A DNA stretch of 64,000 nucleotides, taken from positions 496,001 through 560,000 of the forward strand of contig CAWCBG010000014.1 of assembly GCA_963793845.1 (NCBI GenBank), given 5' to 3'. This document shows, piece after piece, positions 27,337 through 35,359 of the stretch; position 1 is the first letter of the stretch, and every line of letters starts with the position of its first letter. This DNA is from CAWCBG01 sp963793845. GTDB lineage: Bacteria > Acidobacteriota > Terriglobia > Terriglobales > Acidobacteriaceae. A program made the translations under genes and the position numbers. A model generated the notes under the pieces. That model saw only the letters and a list, made by a program, of their open reading frames with translations, was not told where the DNA came from and made no database searches.

Positions 27337-29247
27337 TCAATGTCCTGAGGTCGCCGGCGTCTCGACCCAATCGGGAACGCCGCTCAATTCCTCCTGCGAC
27401 TCGACTTTGAAGTTCTTGATCACATTCTGATACAGCAGGAATGCACATATCGCGGACCCGACGAGCAGCAGAACTCCCATTCCCGGCTGATGGAACAGAA
27501 TCTTACCCATGCCAAACAGGCACATATAGACCATCGCGCAACCCAGCGCCCAGGCCCACAAGTTGTGTCCCAGATCGCGATACGCGGGAAGATCTGGCAC
27601 GCGCGCTGCAATCTTCTTCCAGCCACGCACGTCGGGGCGAACATGCTTATAGAAGCGGACCAGCACCTCTTCGGGCTCCGGCGAGGTGAGGAAAGTAACC
27701 ACCACCCAGACGATGGAGGTGATCAGCGTGGTGGCCAGCGCGCCCTTGGCAAAGACCAGCGAAGAGTTGCCGGTGAAAGGATGCCAGCTATTCAGCACCA
27801 GGCTGACCACCAGCGATGAAGCCATGGCCGAGATCTCGCTCCAGGCATTGATGCGCCACCAATACCAGCGCAGGATGTAGACCGCACCGGTACCCGCGCC
27901 GACCTGCAAGACAACTTCCCACCCCGAGGCGATCGATCCCAGTTGCACTGAAATCCATGCCGCAACGATAACCAGCAGCACTGTACACAAGCGTGAAATC
28001 ATCACGTAGTGCTGTTCCGACGCGTTCTTCTTTATGAACCGGCGATAGAAATCCGACACCAGGTAGGACGCGCCCCAATTCAACTGGGTGGCGATGGTCG
28101 ACATGAAGGCCGCGAGGAATCCGGCGATTGCAATACCACGATATTTGTGCGGCAGATAGGTGTTCAACACCGTCATGTAGCCGCTCTCGGGATGCTTCAG
28201 CCCGGGATAGAGGACAATGACCGCAACCGCAGTGATGATCCACGGCCATGGCCGCATGGCATAGTGGGCGATGTTGAACCACAACACCGACAGCAATCCT
28301 TGCTTCTCGTCGCGGGCGCTGAAGATGCGCTGCGCGATGTAGCCGCCGCCGCCGGGTTCAGCGCCGGGATACCAGAAGGCCCACCATTGCAGTCCGACGA
28401 AGACGAAGAAGCTGGCGAGGGGCACCATCCACATGGGCTCGCTCAACACGCCGCGCGAAAAATCAGGGAGGAAGTTGATGGGATTGGCGGCGGTCGGTCC
28501 TGCCGCCAGCTGAATCTGGTTGAGCCGGTCGAGCATGGACGTCATGCCGCCGCACGCCTCAACCGCGTAATAGGCTACTCCGATAACGATGCCCATCTTC
28601 AGGACGAACTGGAAGAGGTCGGTCCACAGCACGCCCCATAGACCGCCCAGCGCCACATAGAGGCCGGTGAATGGGATCAGGAAGAAGACACAAATCGCGA
28701 GCGCGGCGCCGTCATTGCCACTCCACACCGAGCCGAAATGCCCACCCATGAAGTTGCTGATGTTCGTCAGCATCGGAGTGTTCGCCAGGGTAGTACTGAC
28801 GATGCTGGTCATGGCCTTGGTCACCCAGCCGAGAATCACGCAGTTCATCAGGAGACCGAGATAGATAGCTCGAAAGCCACGCAGAAACGCGGCCGGCTTC
28901 CCGGAGTAGCGAATCTCGGCAAACTGCACATCGGTCAACAGGCCCGAGCGCCGCCACAGCCGGGCGAACAGGAACACCGTCATCATGCCGGAGAACAGGA
29001 AGCCCCACCACAGCCAGTTGCCCGAAATGCCCTGGGTATAGACCAGTCCGGTGACCACCAGAGGCGTGTCAGCGGCGAAGGTGGTCGCCACCATCGAGGT
29101 TCCGGCCAGCCACCAGTTCACGTTGCGGCCGGAGACGAAATAGTCGTCAACGCTTTTTCCAGCGCGGCCGCGAAACCATAGGCCGAGGACGAGAGTAATG
29201 GCTAGATAGCCGACGATGGCAGACCAGTCGAGAAGAGTGAAGCTCAT
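27337..29247 (-). CDS. Sodium/solute symporter (SSS), probably sugar
   Basis: A 636-residue inner-membrane sodium symporter of the SSS/SGLT family with about 14-15 hydrophobic helices. The N-terminus (WSAIVGYLAITLVLGLWFRG) and DYFVSGRNVNWWLAGTSMVA are typical of the family. FAEIRYSGKPAAFLRGFRAI and GYIAQRIFSARDEKQG are further family regions. The long form and the neighbouring ROK kinase and GH38 mannosidase favour a sugar substrate. Upstream are a GATAAT -10, a TTGTGA -35 and the GATCAAA repeat array shared with the kinase gene. No frameshift is seen in this gene. Confidence 0.87.
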   Translation of the reverse strand: MSFTLLDWSAIVGYLAITLVLGLWFRGRAGKSVDDYFVSGRNVNWWLAGTSMVATTFAADTPLVVTGLVYTQGISGNWLWWGFLFSGMMTVFLFARLWRRSGLLTDVQFAEIRYSGKPAAFLRGFRAIYLGLLMNCVILGWVTKAMTSIVSTTLANTPMLTNISNFMGGHFGSVWSGNDGAALAICVFFLIPFTGLYVALGGLWGVLWTDLFQFVLKMGIVIGVAYYAVEACGGMTSMLDRLNQIQLAAGPTAANPINFLPDFSRGVLSEPMWMVPLASFFVFVGLQWWAFWYPGAEPGGGGYIAQRIFSARDEKQGLLSVLWFNIAHYAMRPWPWIITAVAVIVLYPGLKHPESGYMTVLNTYLPHKYRGIAIAGFLAAFMSTIATQLNWGASYLVSDFYRRFIKKNASEQHYVMISRLCTVLLVIVAAWISVQLGSIASGWEVVLQVGAGTGAVYILRWYWWRINAWSEISAMASSLVVSLVLNSWHPFTGNSSLVFAKGALATTLITSIVWVVVTFLTSPEPEEVLVRFYKHVRPDVRGWKKIAARVPDLPAYRDLGHNLWAWALGCAMVYMCLFGMGKILFHQPGMGVLLLVGSAICAFLLYQNVIKNFKVESQEELSGVPDWVETPATSGH

Positions 29248-29259
29248 AGTTGGTGAATC

Positions 29260-29289
29260 ATTATCACCCAGCGGAAAGGCAGATCACAA
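29260..29289 (-). promoter_or_regulatory. Putative promoter of the symporter gene
   Basis: Read on the minus strand: TTGTGA (29289-29284), an 18-bp spacer, and GATAAT (29265-29260), 12 bp before the ATG at 29247. GATAAT sits inside a GGTGA/TCACC inverted repeat (29253-29269) that could be a second operator. The short leader leaves little room for a ribosome site. Confidence 0.45.
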
Positions 29290-29295
29290 CAAAAA

Positions 29296-29322
29296 TGATC
29301 GAATTTGATCGAATTTGATCGA
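29296..29322 (-). promoter_or_regulatory. 10-bp-period GATCAAA direct repeats before the symporter
   Basis: In the sense direction of the symporter gene the sequence reads GATCAAATTC, GATCAAATTC, GATCATTTTT. The first two units are identical, and the third changes exactly as in the ROK-kinase array. It lies seven bases upstream of the proposed -35 element. Confidence 0.65.
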
Positions 29323-29330
29323 AAAGCGAA

Positions 29331-29556
29331 TTCACCACGGAGACACGGAGGGCACGGAGAAGAAATTGGGGTTTTGTCATCCTGAGCGAAAACGCGCGGA
29401 ACAAAACGCGTTCGAGTCGAAGGACCCTGGGGTAACTGGCATGCTTGATTGAGGAATTAGGGGTCCTTCGACTGCGTTCGGTCTGCGACCTCACTCCGCT
29501 CAGGATGACAGATCTTTAGTGATTTTCCTCCGTGCGCTCCGTGTCTCCGTGGTGAA
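29331..29556. repeat. Nested inverted-repeat element
   Basis: Outer arms of about 29 bp (29331-29359 and 29528-29556, based on CACGGAGACACGGAG) match at all but one position. Inside lie GTCATCCTGAGCG (29376-29388) pairing perfectly with 29497-29509, and GTCGAAGGACCC (29416-29427) pairing perfectly with 29461-29472. The 226-bp element has no ORF and looks like a MITE/REP-type unit. It fills the gap between the symporter promoter and the mannosidase stop codon (29559). Confidence 0.75.
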
Positions 29557-29558
29557 CC

Positions 29559-32500
29559 CTATTTTCCGAACGCCACCTTCACCGTCTTGATCTCGTACGG
29601 GTTCGTCGGCACCACGACAACGGTTCCGTTCGAGGCCAGCGACAGCGGATGGTCCGGCTTCTCCATCAGGTTGGTCTCGGTCGCCGAAGTCGCGGCCTGC
29701 GGCAGGGTGAGGTGAATATCGCCCTTCTTGCCGGCCCATTCATAGAAGCGCACGATCAGCGAACTGTCGTCGGCGTCTTTCTTCACCGCGCTAATCACCA
29801 CGTTGTTTTCCTGTGCGCCGAAGAACGACTTCGACGCGGGCAATGAGTGCCGGCGTGCTGCGTGGTGGTCACGGCGATCAGCGGATAGTTCAACTGATAT
29901 CCCTGCTGCATCGTCTGCGCCTCGCGCCAGTTGCCGGCGTGCGGATACAGCGAGTAGGTGAACTCGTGATGAGCCTTCGTCGGCGTGCGGGTCGGGCCAT
30001 TCGGGCGAGCGCAAGCAGCGAAAGCCGCAGGACATTGTCCTTCGCGTCGTAACCGTATTTGCTGTCATTCAGCAGGCTGAAGCCGTGGGTCGCGTCCGAC
30101 AGGTCGGCCCACATCAGGGCCGGAACCTCGAACTGCGCCTTCTCCGCCGGAGTGTTGCGAGTGGTGGGCCGCTCGACCGTGCCGTAAGGAATCTCGAAGG
30201 TCGCGTTGTCGTTGCGCGCACTCAGCGGGAAAGCTACCTTCAGCAGGATGTGCTTCTCGTGCCACTCGGCTTGCATGTTCACGTCCACGCGCGGCACGCC
30301 GGGATACATGGTGATGTCCTGGATGAAGCTGGAGTTCTGGAACTTCTGCCGCACGCGAATGACGGCCCGCAACGGAGTGTTCTCCAGCAGCTTGACGTCT
30401 TCGGCCTGCATGAGGTCCCAGTGCTGGTTGACGAAGTCGGCGTCGATGTTCCAGGCGTCCCATCGCTTCGGCTTGTCGACAAATGTCTGCAGCAGGTTGC
30501 CGCAAGGTTTGCCGTCGGGTGTTGGTGCGGGCGCTCCCTCGCTCTGCACCGGTAGCGCGAGGGCTTCGGTATTGGTGCGCTTGTCGATCAGGCTGGTCAT
30601 GCAGCCAGTCTTGGCATCGACGGTCAGCTTGATGAACTCATTCTCGAGCGAGGTGTCGGTCGCGTGCAGCAATGGTCGCTGCACGTGCACAGACTTGGCC
30701 GTCATCTCCGGAGTTGCGACCGTTAGCTTCGGACTAGCCGGAAGCAACTGAATCAGCGCGTAGCCTGTGGCCGGAATGTCCGGTGCAAGGATGCGAACTC
30801 GCACCTTACCCGTAGCAGGCTCGGAACTCACAATTTCTGAAAGTAGCCACTCCTTGTTAGGTCCTACCGCGATCACACTCTTCGGTGGCCCGGGCACGGT
30901 TGGAAATTGCGCCTCCACCTCCACCACGTCGGTTCTAGTGAACGACAGTGGATTGAAGACCAGCACCGAAATCCCGGGCGAATTTACACGTGTCGCAATG
31001 TCCTTCAGCGCGCCATCAATCGTGTCGTTGCTGAAACGCGACGTTTCCGCGTACTTGCGGGCGGCGTCGACGTAGTTGATGTGAATGCCCGAGCCCGGCA
31101 GGATGTCGTGGAACTGGTTGAAGAGAATTTTCTTCCACGAAGTGTCAAAACCATCCTGCGGGTACGAGCCTCCGAGCAGCATGTCGATCGAAGCCAGCTT
31201 CTCCGCCTCGAGGATCAGCACTTCGTTCTTGCGATTGCCCTTTTTCTCCTCCGACTGCGTGGTTTGCACTCCGCGGTGATATTGGAAATACAGTTCGCCC
31301 TTCCAGGTTGGGATGTTCAGCTTGTCTTCGTTTTTGCCCAGGTTCGTCAGGTAGTCAAAGGCGGTAGTGAGCTGAAGATTCGGGAAGACCACATCCGGCT
31401 TTTTCCAGCGCTCGGCGACATCAAGATCGTTGCGCGTGGGTCCGCCGCCGTGGTCGCCGACACCGTACAGGTACATCATCCGCAGGGAATCCGGCGGCGC
31501 TGCATTCTTCCCGCCGTCGTACTTGTACAGCATGGGTCCGTAAACCGCAGCGTCCCGCGCCATCTTCTGGGGATCGATGGTGTTGGCATAGTCACTGGGG
31601 AAGTAGGTCAGCAGCTTGGTGCCGTCGGGCGCCTCCCACCAGAAGAAGCGATAGGGAAACTTGGTGAACTCGGAGGCCCACAGCAGCTTCTGGGTGACGA
31701 AGTAATCCATGCCCGAGCGCTTGTAGATTTGCGGCAGTTGCCAGTTATACCCGAAGGAGTCGGGGTTCCAGCCGATGTTGACGTCCACGTTGAACTTCTG
31801 CTGAAAGTAGCGCTTGCCGTAAAGAATCTGGCGCACCAGCGATTCGCCGGCGGGCATGTTGAGGTCAGGCTCAACCCACATGCCTCCGATCACCTCCCAG
31901 CGGCCCTCTTTCACCCGCTGCTGGATCTCGGCAAACATGCTGGGATACTTCTCTTCGATCCAGGTGTAGGCTTGCGCGGCGCTGGCGGTGAACTTGAAGT
32001 CAGGATATTCGCGCATGAGCTCAAGCGCCGTGCCAAAGGTATTTCTGACGACTTCGACAGTCTCGGTCCATGGCCACAGCCATGCCATGTCGATGTGGCT
32101 GTTGCCCACGGCCTGCACGCTGAACTGTTTCATGTACGGCCGCAGGACTTCCAGCTTGGTCTGGGCGGCGCGCAGCGAGTTGTCGAAGGCCTGTTGATCG
32201 CCGCTGTCGAGCGCCGCAAGGTCAACAGCCTTCACCGCGGCATCGAGTTGCTGCTGGCGCTCAGCCTTGCCGTCGTCATAAGCGACGATCAGCGGCTCTG
32301 CCGACAGCACTTCCAGACGGAAGATTGCGGGATCTGGCCGGCTCGCAGGCGGCTCAATCAGCAACTGCGCTTGCGAGAGTTGTGCATTGGCTTCGCCGCC
32401 GCAGCAGCCCATGCCGCCCCAGGCAATCACCCGCACGGCGATGTCGAACTTCTGACCCGGCTGCGCCTTCTCGGTGAGAACGATCGGGATCTGGCCTTCG

Positions 32501-32898
32501 CCGTCGGTGCGGGCGATCATGTTGCCGTTGGCAAAGATGCTGACGTTGATCTCCTGATTGCTGTCGACGTTCACGTCAAGCTTCACTCGCGAGTCCCGCA
32601 CTGAGTAGCCATTCAGCTTTTCAGGGAGCGTCACAGCGGTTCGCAACCAGCGTGAAGGCGGTGTCCAGGTCTTCTTCGCTTGCACCGAATCCCAATCCGA
32701 GGTGCTGAGGGCCGGGTCCTCTCCATGCGGCAGGTCGATGGCGTGCGCCCGCCAGTTATCCAGCGGAATGACCACAATCGACTGTAGCCGGTCCAGCACC
32801 GGCTTGTAGGAATCGACAGGAGCTGTTTGCGATTGGGCAATGGACGAGGAAGAAGCCAGCAAGAAGAAAACGATGGACAGACAGGAAAGAAGTTTCAT
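29559..32898 (-). CDS. Secreted GH38 alpha-mannosidase, frameshifted near the 3' end
   Basis: A glycoside hydrolase family 38 enzyme of about 1,110 residues, hydrolysing alpha-mannosides, exported by a signal peptide (CLSIVFFLLASSSSIAQSQ). Zinc ligands His268 and Asp270 are in NSHIDMAWLWPW. The nucleophile Asp380 is in GWNPDSFGYN. A further zinc site is in LFNQFHDILPGSGI, and the acidic segment YLYGVGDHGGGPT is also conserved. A galactose-binding-like domain probably occupies residues 30-200. Three indels cluster within 180 bp: near 30017 (extra T), near 29970 (extra T) and near 29848 (one base missing). With these repaired the C-terminal beta domain reads continuously (HHEFTYSLYPHAGNWREAQ ... 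SKSFFGAQENN) to the stop. It belongs to the sugar locus with the SSS and MFS transporters. Confidence 0.88.
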
Positions 32899-32986
32899 GA
32901 GGCTGTAGCCCGCTCCGCTCAGAATGTTGGAGCTCGTGTTTTGGCGGTCTGCTCTTGTGAGAGAGGACGCCGGAGAACGCGAGAAA

Positions 32987-33025
32987 AGCAGATCCCTCGC
33001 AGACTAGAAGTCTGCTCGTGATGAC
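32987..33025. repeat. Intergenic hairpin repeat, copy 1
   Basis: AGCAGATCCCTC, a hairpin (GCAGACT/AGTCTGC, 32999-33015), then CTCGTGATGAC. The same flanking sequences enclose a different hairpin at 59906-59945 in the opposite orientation. It sits between the MFS and mannosidase genes. Confidence 0.6.
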
Positions 33026-33062
33026 AATTCAAAATAGAGTCTACTCGTGATAATAAACTCCG

Positions 33063-34400
33063 TCAGTACTCGATCCCCAGCTTGTGCTGCATCTCTTCCA
33101 GCGTCACACCCTTGGTCTCGGGGAAGGTGAACATCACCACAAAGAACATGAGCGCCATCATGGCTGCGAAGAAGACAAAGGGAACGCCGCCGCCATAACG
33201 TATCGCGAAATAGGGAAAGATCAGCGAGATAATGAAATTCATAATCCAGTGGGTCGAACTGCCCAGGCTCTGGCCTTTCGAGCGTACCCGGTTGGGGAAG
33301 ACCTCGCTGATGTAGACCCAGATTACCGCGCCCTGCGAGATGGCGAAGAACGCGATGTAGGCGACGAGAAACCATACCAGCAGCCCCTGATGCGCCTTGG
33401 TGAAGAAGATCACCGCCACGCCGGCCAGGCAGAATGTCATGCCGGCGCCGCCGATCATGAGCAGTGTCTTGCGGCCCAGCTTGTCGATCAACGACATGCC
33501 CAGCAAAGTTGCGAACAGGTTCATGGCGCCCACGGCAACCGCCTGCAAATCGCCCGAGACCTTGCTGAATCCCGCCATGCCGAAGATGTAGTTGAGGTAG
33601 TACAGGATCGCGTTGATACCAGCTAACTGATTGAATGCAGCCACCGTGAAAGCGAGATAGATCGGCAGCCGGTACTTACGCTGAAACAGCGGCTCCGAAT
33701 GAGCCACGCCGTCCACGTGCACCGATGCGACGATGTCATCCAGTTCGCTCTGGCCGTCGGGCGAGCCCAGTCGGTCGAGCACATCGCGCGCTTCGGGGAT
33801 ACGGTTCTTGGTGACCAGCCAGCGCGCGCTGCGTGGAATCCCAAACAGCATGATGAAGAACAGGATCGCCGGAGCAGCAGCAATGCCCAGCTGCCAGCGC
33901 CACTCGTTGATTCCGAAGTTGCCCAGGCCAATCAGATAGTTACTGAGATACGCAACCAGGATACCGATCACAATATTGATCTGGAACGATCCCACCAGCA
34001 ATCCTCGCCATTTTGCAGGCGCGATCTCGGCGATGTAAACCGGACCAAGCACCGACGAACCGCCGATACCTAGACCACCAATAAAGCGGAAGACCAGCAG
34101 TGCCGGCCAGTTCCAGGCGAAGGCGCAGCCCAGCGCCGAGATCACGTAGAACAGCGCCAAAATCCGCAAGGCTTCGCGGCCACCGATGCGGTCGCCGAGA
34201 ATGCCCGAGAACATCGCTCCGATGATGGTGCCCAGCAGCGCGATCGAGACCGTCCAACCGAGCTCGCTGGGCGAGAGGTGAAAGACAGTTGTCAGCTGCT
34301 GCGTGGTTCCGGCGATGACCGCGGTGTCGAACCCGAAGAGCAGTCCGCCGAGCGCACCTACGATGATGCTCTTCACCAGGTAGAAGTTCAGTTTGGCCAA
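33063..34400 (-). CDS. MFS sugar porter
   Basis: A 445-residue major facilitator of the sugar porter family, a 12-helix proton-coupled or facilitative hexose/pentose transporter. I start at TTG 34400, preceded by GAGG, giving MAKLNFYLVKSIIVGALGG. A TTG six codons upstream is possible. Family motifs: GGLLFGFDTAVIAG in helix 1, GDRIGGREALRI between helices 2 and 3, PESPR-like IPRSARWLV, QLAGINAILYYL in helix 7, DKLGRKTLL, and the C-terminal FPETKGVTLEEMQ. It lies downstream of no shared promoter I can see but in the same strand order as the mannosidase. Together with SSS, ROK and GH38 it suggests mannoside or hexose use. Confidence 0.9.
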   Translation of the reverse strand: MAKLNFYLVKSIIVGALGGLLFGFDTAVIAGTTQQLTTVFHLSPSELGWTVSIALLGTIIGAMFSGILGDRIGGREALRILALFYVISALGCAFAWNWPALLVFRFIGGLGIGGSSVLGPVYIAEIAPAKWRGLLVGSFQINIVIGILVAYLSNYLIGLGNFGINEWRWQLGIAAAPAILFFIMLFGIPRSARWLVTKNRIPEARDVLDRLGSPDGQSELDDIVASVHVDGVAHSEPLFQRKYRLPIYLAFTVAAFNQLAGINAILYYLNYIFGMAGFSKVSGDLQAVAVGAMNLFATLLGMSLIDKLGRKTLLMIGGAGMTFCLAGVAVIFFTKAHQGLLVWFLVAYIAFFAISQGAVIWVYISEVFPNRVRSKGQSLGSSTHWIMNFIISLIFPYFAIRYGGGVPFVFFAAMMALMFFVVMFTFPETKGVTLEEMQHKLGIEY

Positions 34401-34542
34401 TCTGCCTCGCTTTCGCAACGACCGTGAGCTGAGATTTCAGTTCACGCCGTGCCGCGCCGATCGTGGACAACAAGCCGAAGTGCTGAATGTATCGGAGATT
34501 GGCGGCAAAGAAAAGTGAGGAGTTCGATCGGCGCCAGAGTCA

Positions 34543-34604
34543 GGCTCCCAAGGTTCGTCCAACCCACCGGAGTGGGAGCCAAGCGCGACCGCATGGGTCG
34601 CGCT
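34543..34604. repeat. Two adjacent intergenic hairpins
   Basis: GGCTCCCA (34543-34550) pairs with TGGGAGCC (34573-34580). AGCGCGACC (34582-34590) pairs with GGTCGCGCT (34596-34604). They lie between the VOC gene end and the MFS gene start, both on the minus strand. No T-tract is visible. REP-like or a weak terminator for upstream transcription. Confidence 0.5.
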
Positions 34605-34644
34605 GAATGGCCTGCCTCCAGTCTCAGGTCTGGTTTCTCCTCGG

Positions 34645-35025
34645 CTACTCGCTCCAGACGGCCAGCACGTTGCCGCTAGGGTCAGTGAAGTGGAAGCGCT
34701 TGCCTCCCGGGAACTCGAACGTCTCGCGCACGATCTTTCCGCCGGACTCAGTTACCTTGCGATGTACGTCATCCAGCGCGGTCGCATAAATCACGACCAG
34801 AGGACCAACAGCGCTGTCTGTGCCCGTCGCGCCACTTTGGTCCGCGGGTTTTGCTGCCGCTGAAAATCCTCCGGCCATGCGGCCATCATGGAAGCTGGTG
34901 TAATCCGGACCCCAATCCTTGAATTCCCATCCAAACACTGAGTGGTAGAACCGCTTGATGGCAGCGACGTCAGTCGCAGGAAATTCGATGTAGTCCATTT
35001 GGAGGTTATGCTCAGGCTTGCTCAT
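34645..35025 (-). CDS. VOC/glyoxalase-like protein
   Basis: A 126-residue vicinal-oxygen-chelate fold protein with two beta-alpha-beta-beta-beta modules: MDYIEFPATDVAAIKRFYHS ... FGWEFKDWG, and VVIYATALDDVHRKVTESGG ... FHFTDPSGNVLAVW. This subgroup (CFP32-like) is usually annotated only as a glyoxalase/bleomycin resistance superfamily member. The start at 35025 follows a GAGGT site; the open frame upstream has no homologous character. Substrate unknown. Confidence 0.82.
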   Translation of the reverse strand: MSKPEHNLQMDYIEFPATDVAAIKRFYHSVFGWEFKDWGPDYTSFHDGRMAGGFSAAAKPADQSGATGTDSAVGPLVVIYATALDDVHRKVTESGGKIVRETFEFPGGKRFHFTDPSGNVLAVWSE

Positions 35026-35359
35026 GTGTACCTCGTAGCCGTGATAGGAAAGCGAGAGCAGGGTAGCACAGAGCTGCGCGACAATCACCAGAGAGGCACG
35101 GAGCGCCGAAGATGACATTCGCGGACGATACGGCAAGCCTCCTTGCGCGCGCTGTTTTAAAATAGAAACATGGCGTGGGCGGAATCCTTGGAGTCCAGGG
35201 CTTTAACTGTAAGTGTCGGCATCCAAAGTGTTTTAGCAGATCGAACCAAAAAGCCTGAAAACTCCTGGGCCGGCGAGGGCGAACCGGCATCTTAACGATG
35301 ACATAACCTGCAGCGCTACCGTCATACATTGTAGTAGCATCTCCGCGAACTCATAAACT
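35026..35359. other. Intergenic region with a possible 41-codon ORF
   Basis: This region of 334 bp lies between the divergent VOC and PBP genes. An ATG at 35170 opens 41 codons to TAA at 35293-35295 (starting MAWAESLESRALTVS), without a ribosome site. I see no other gene and no clear promoter hexamers. The short ORF is doubtful. Confidence 0.25.

Noticed and set aside
30907..32604. 565-codon plus-strand ORF
   Set aside because: It is entirely antisense to the GH38 mannosidase, whose catalytic motifs are unambiguous.
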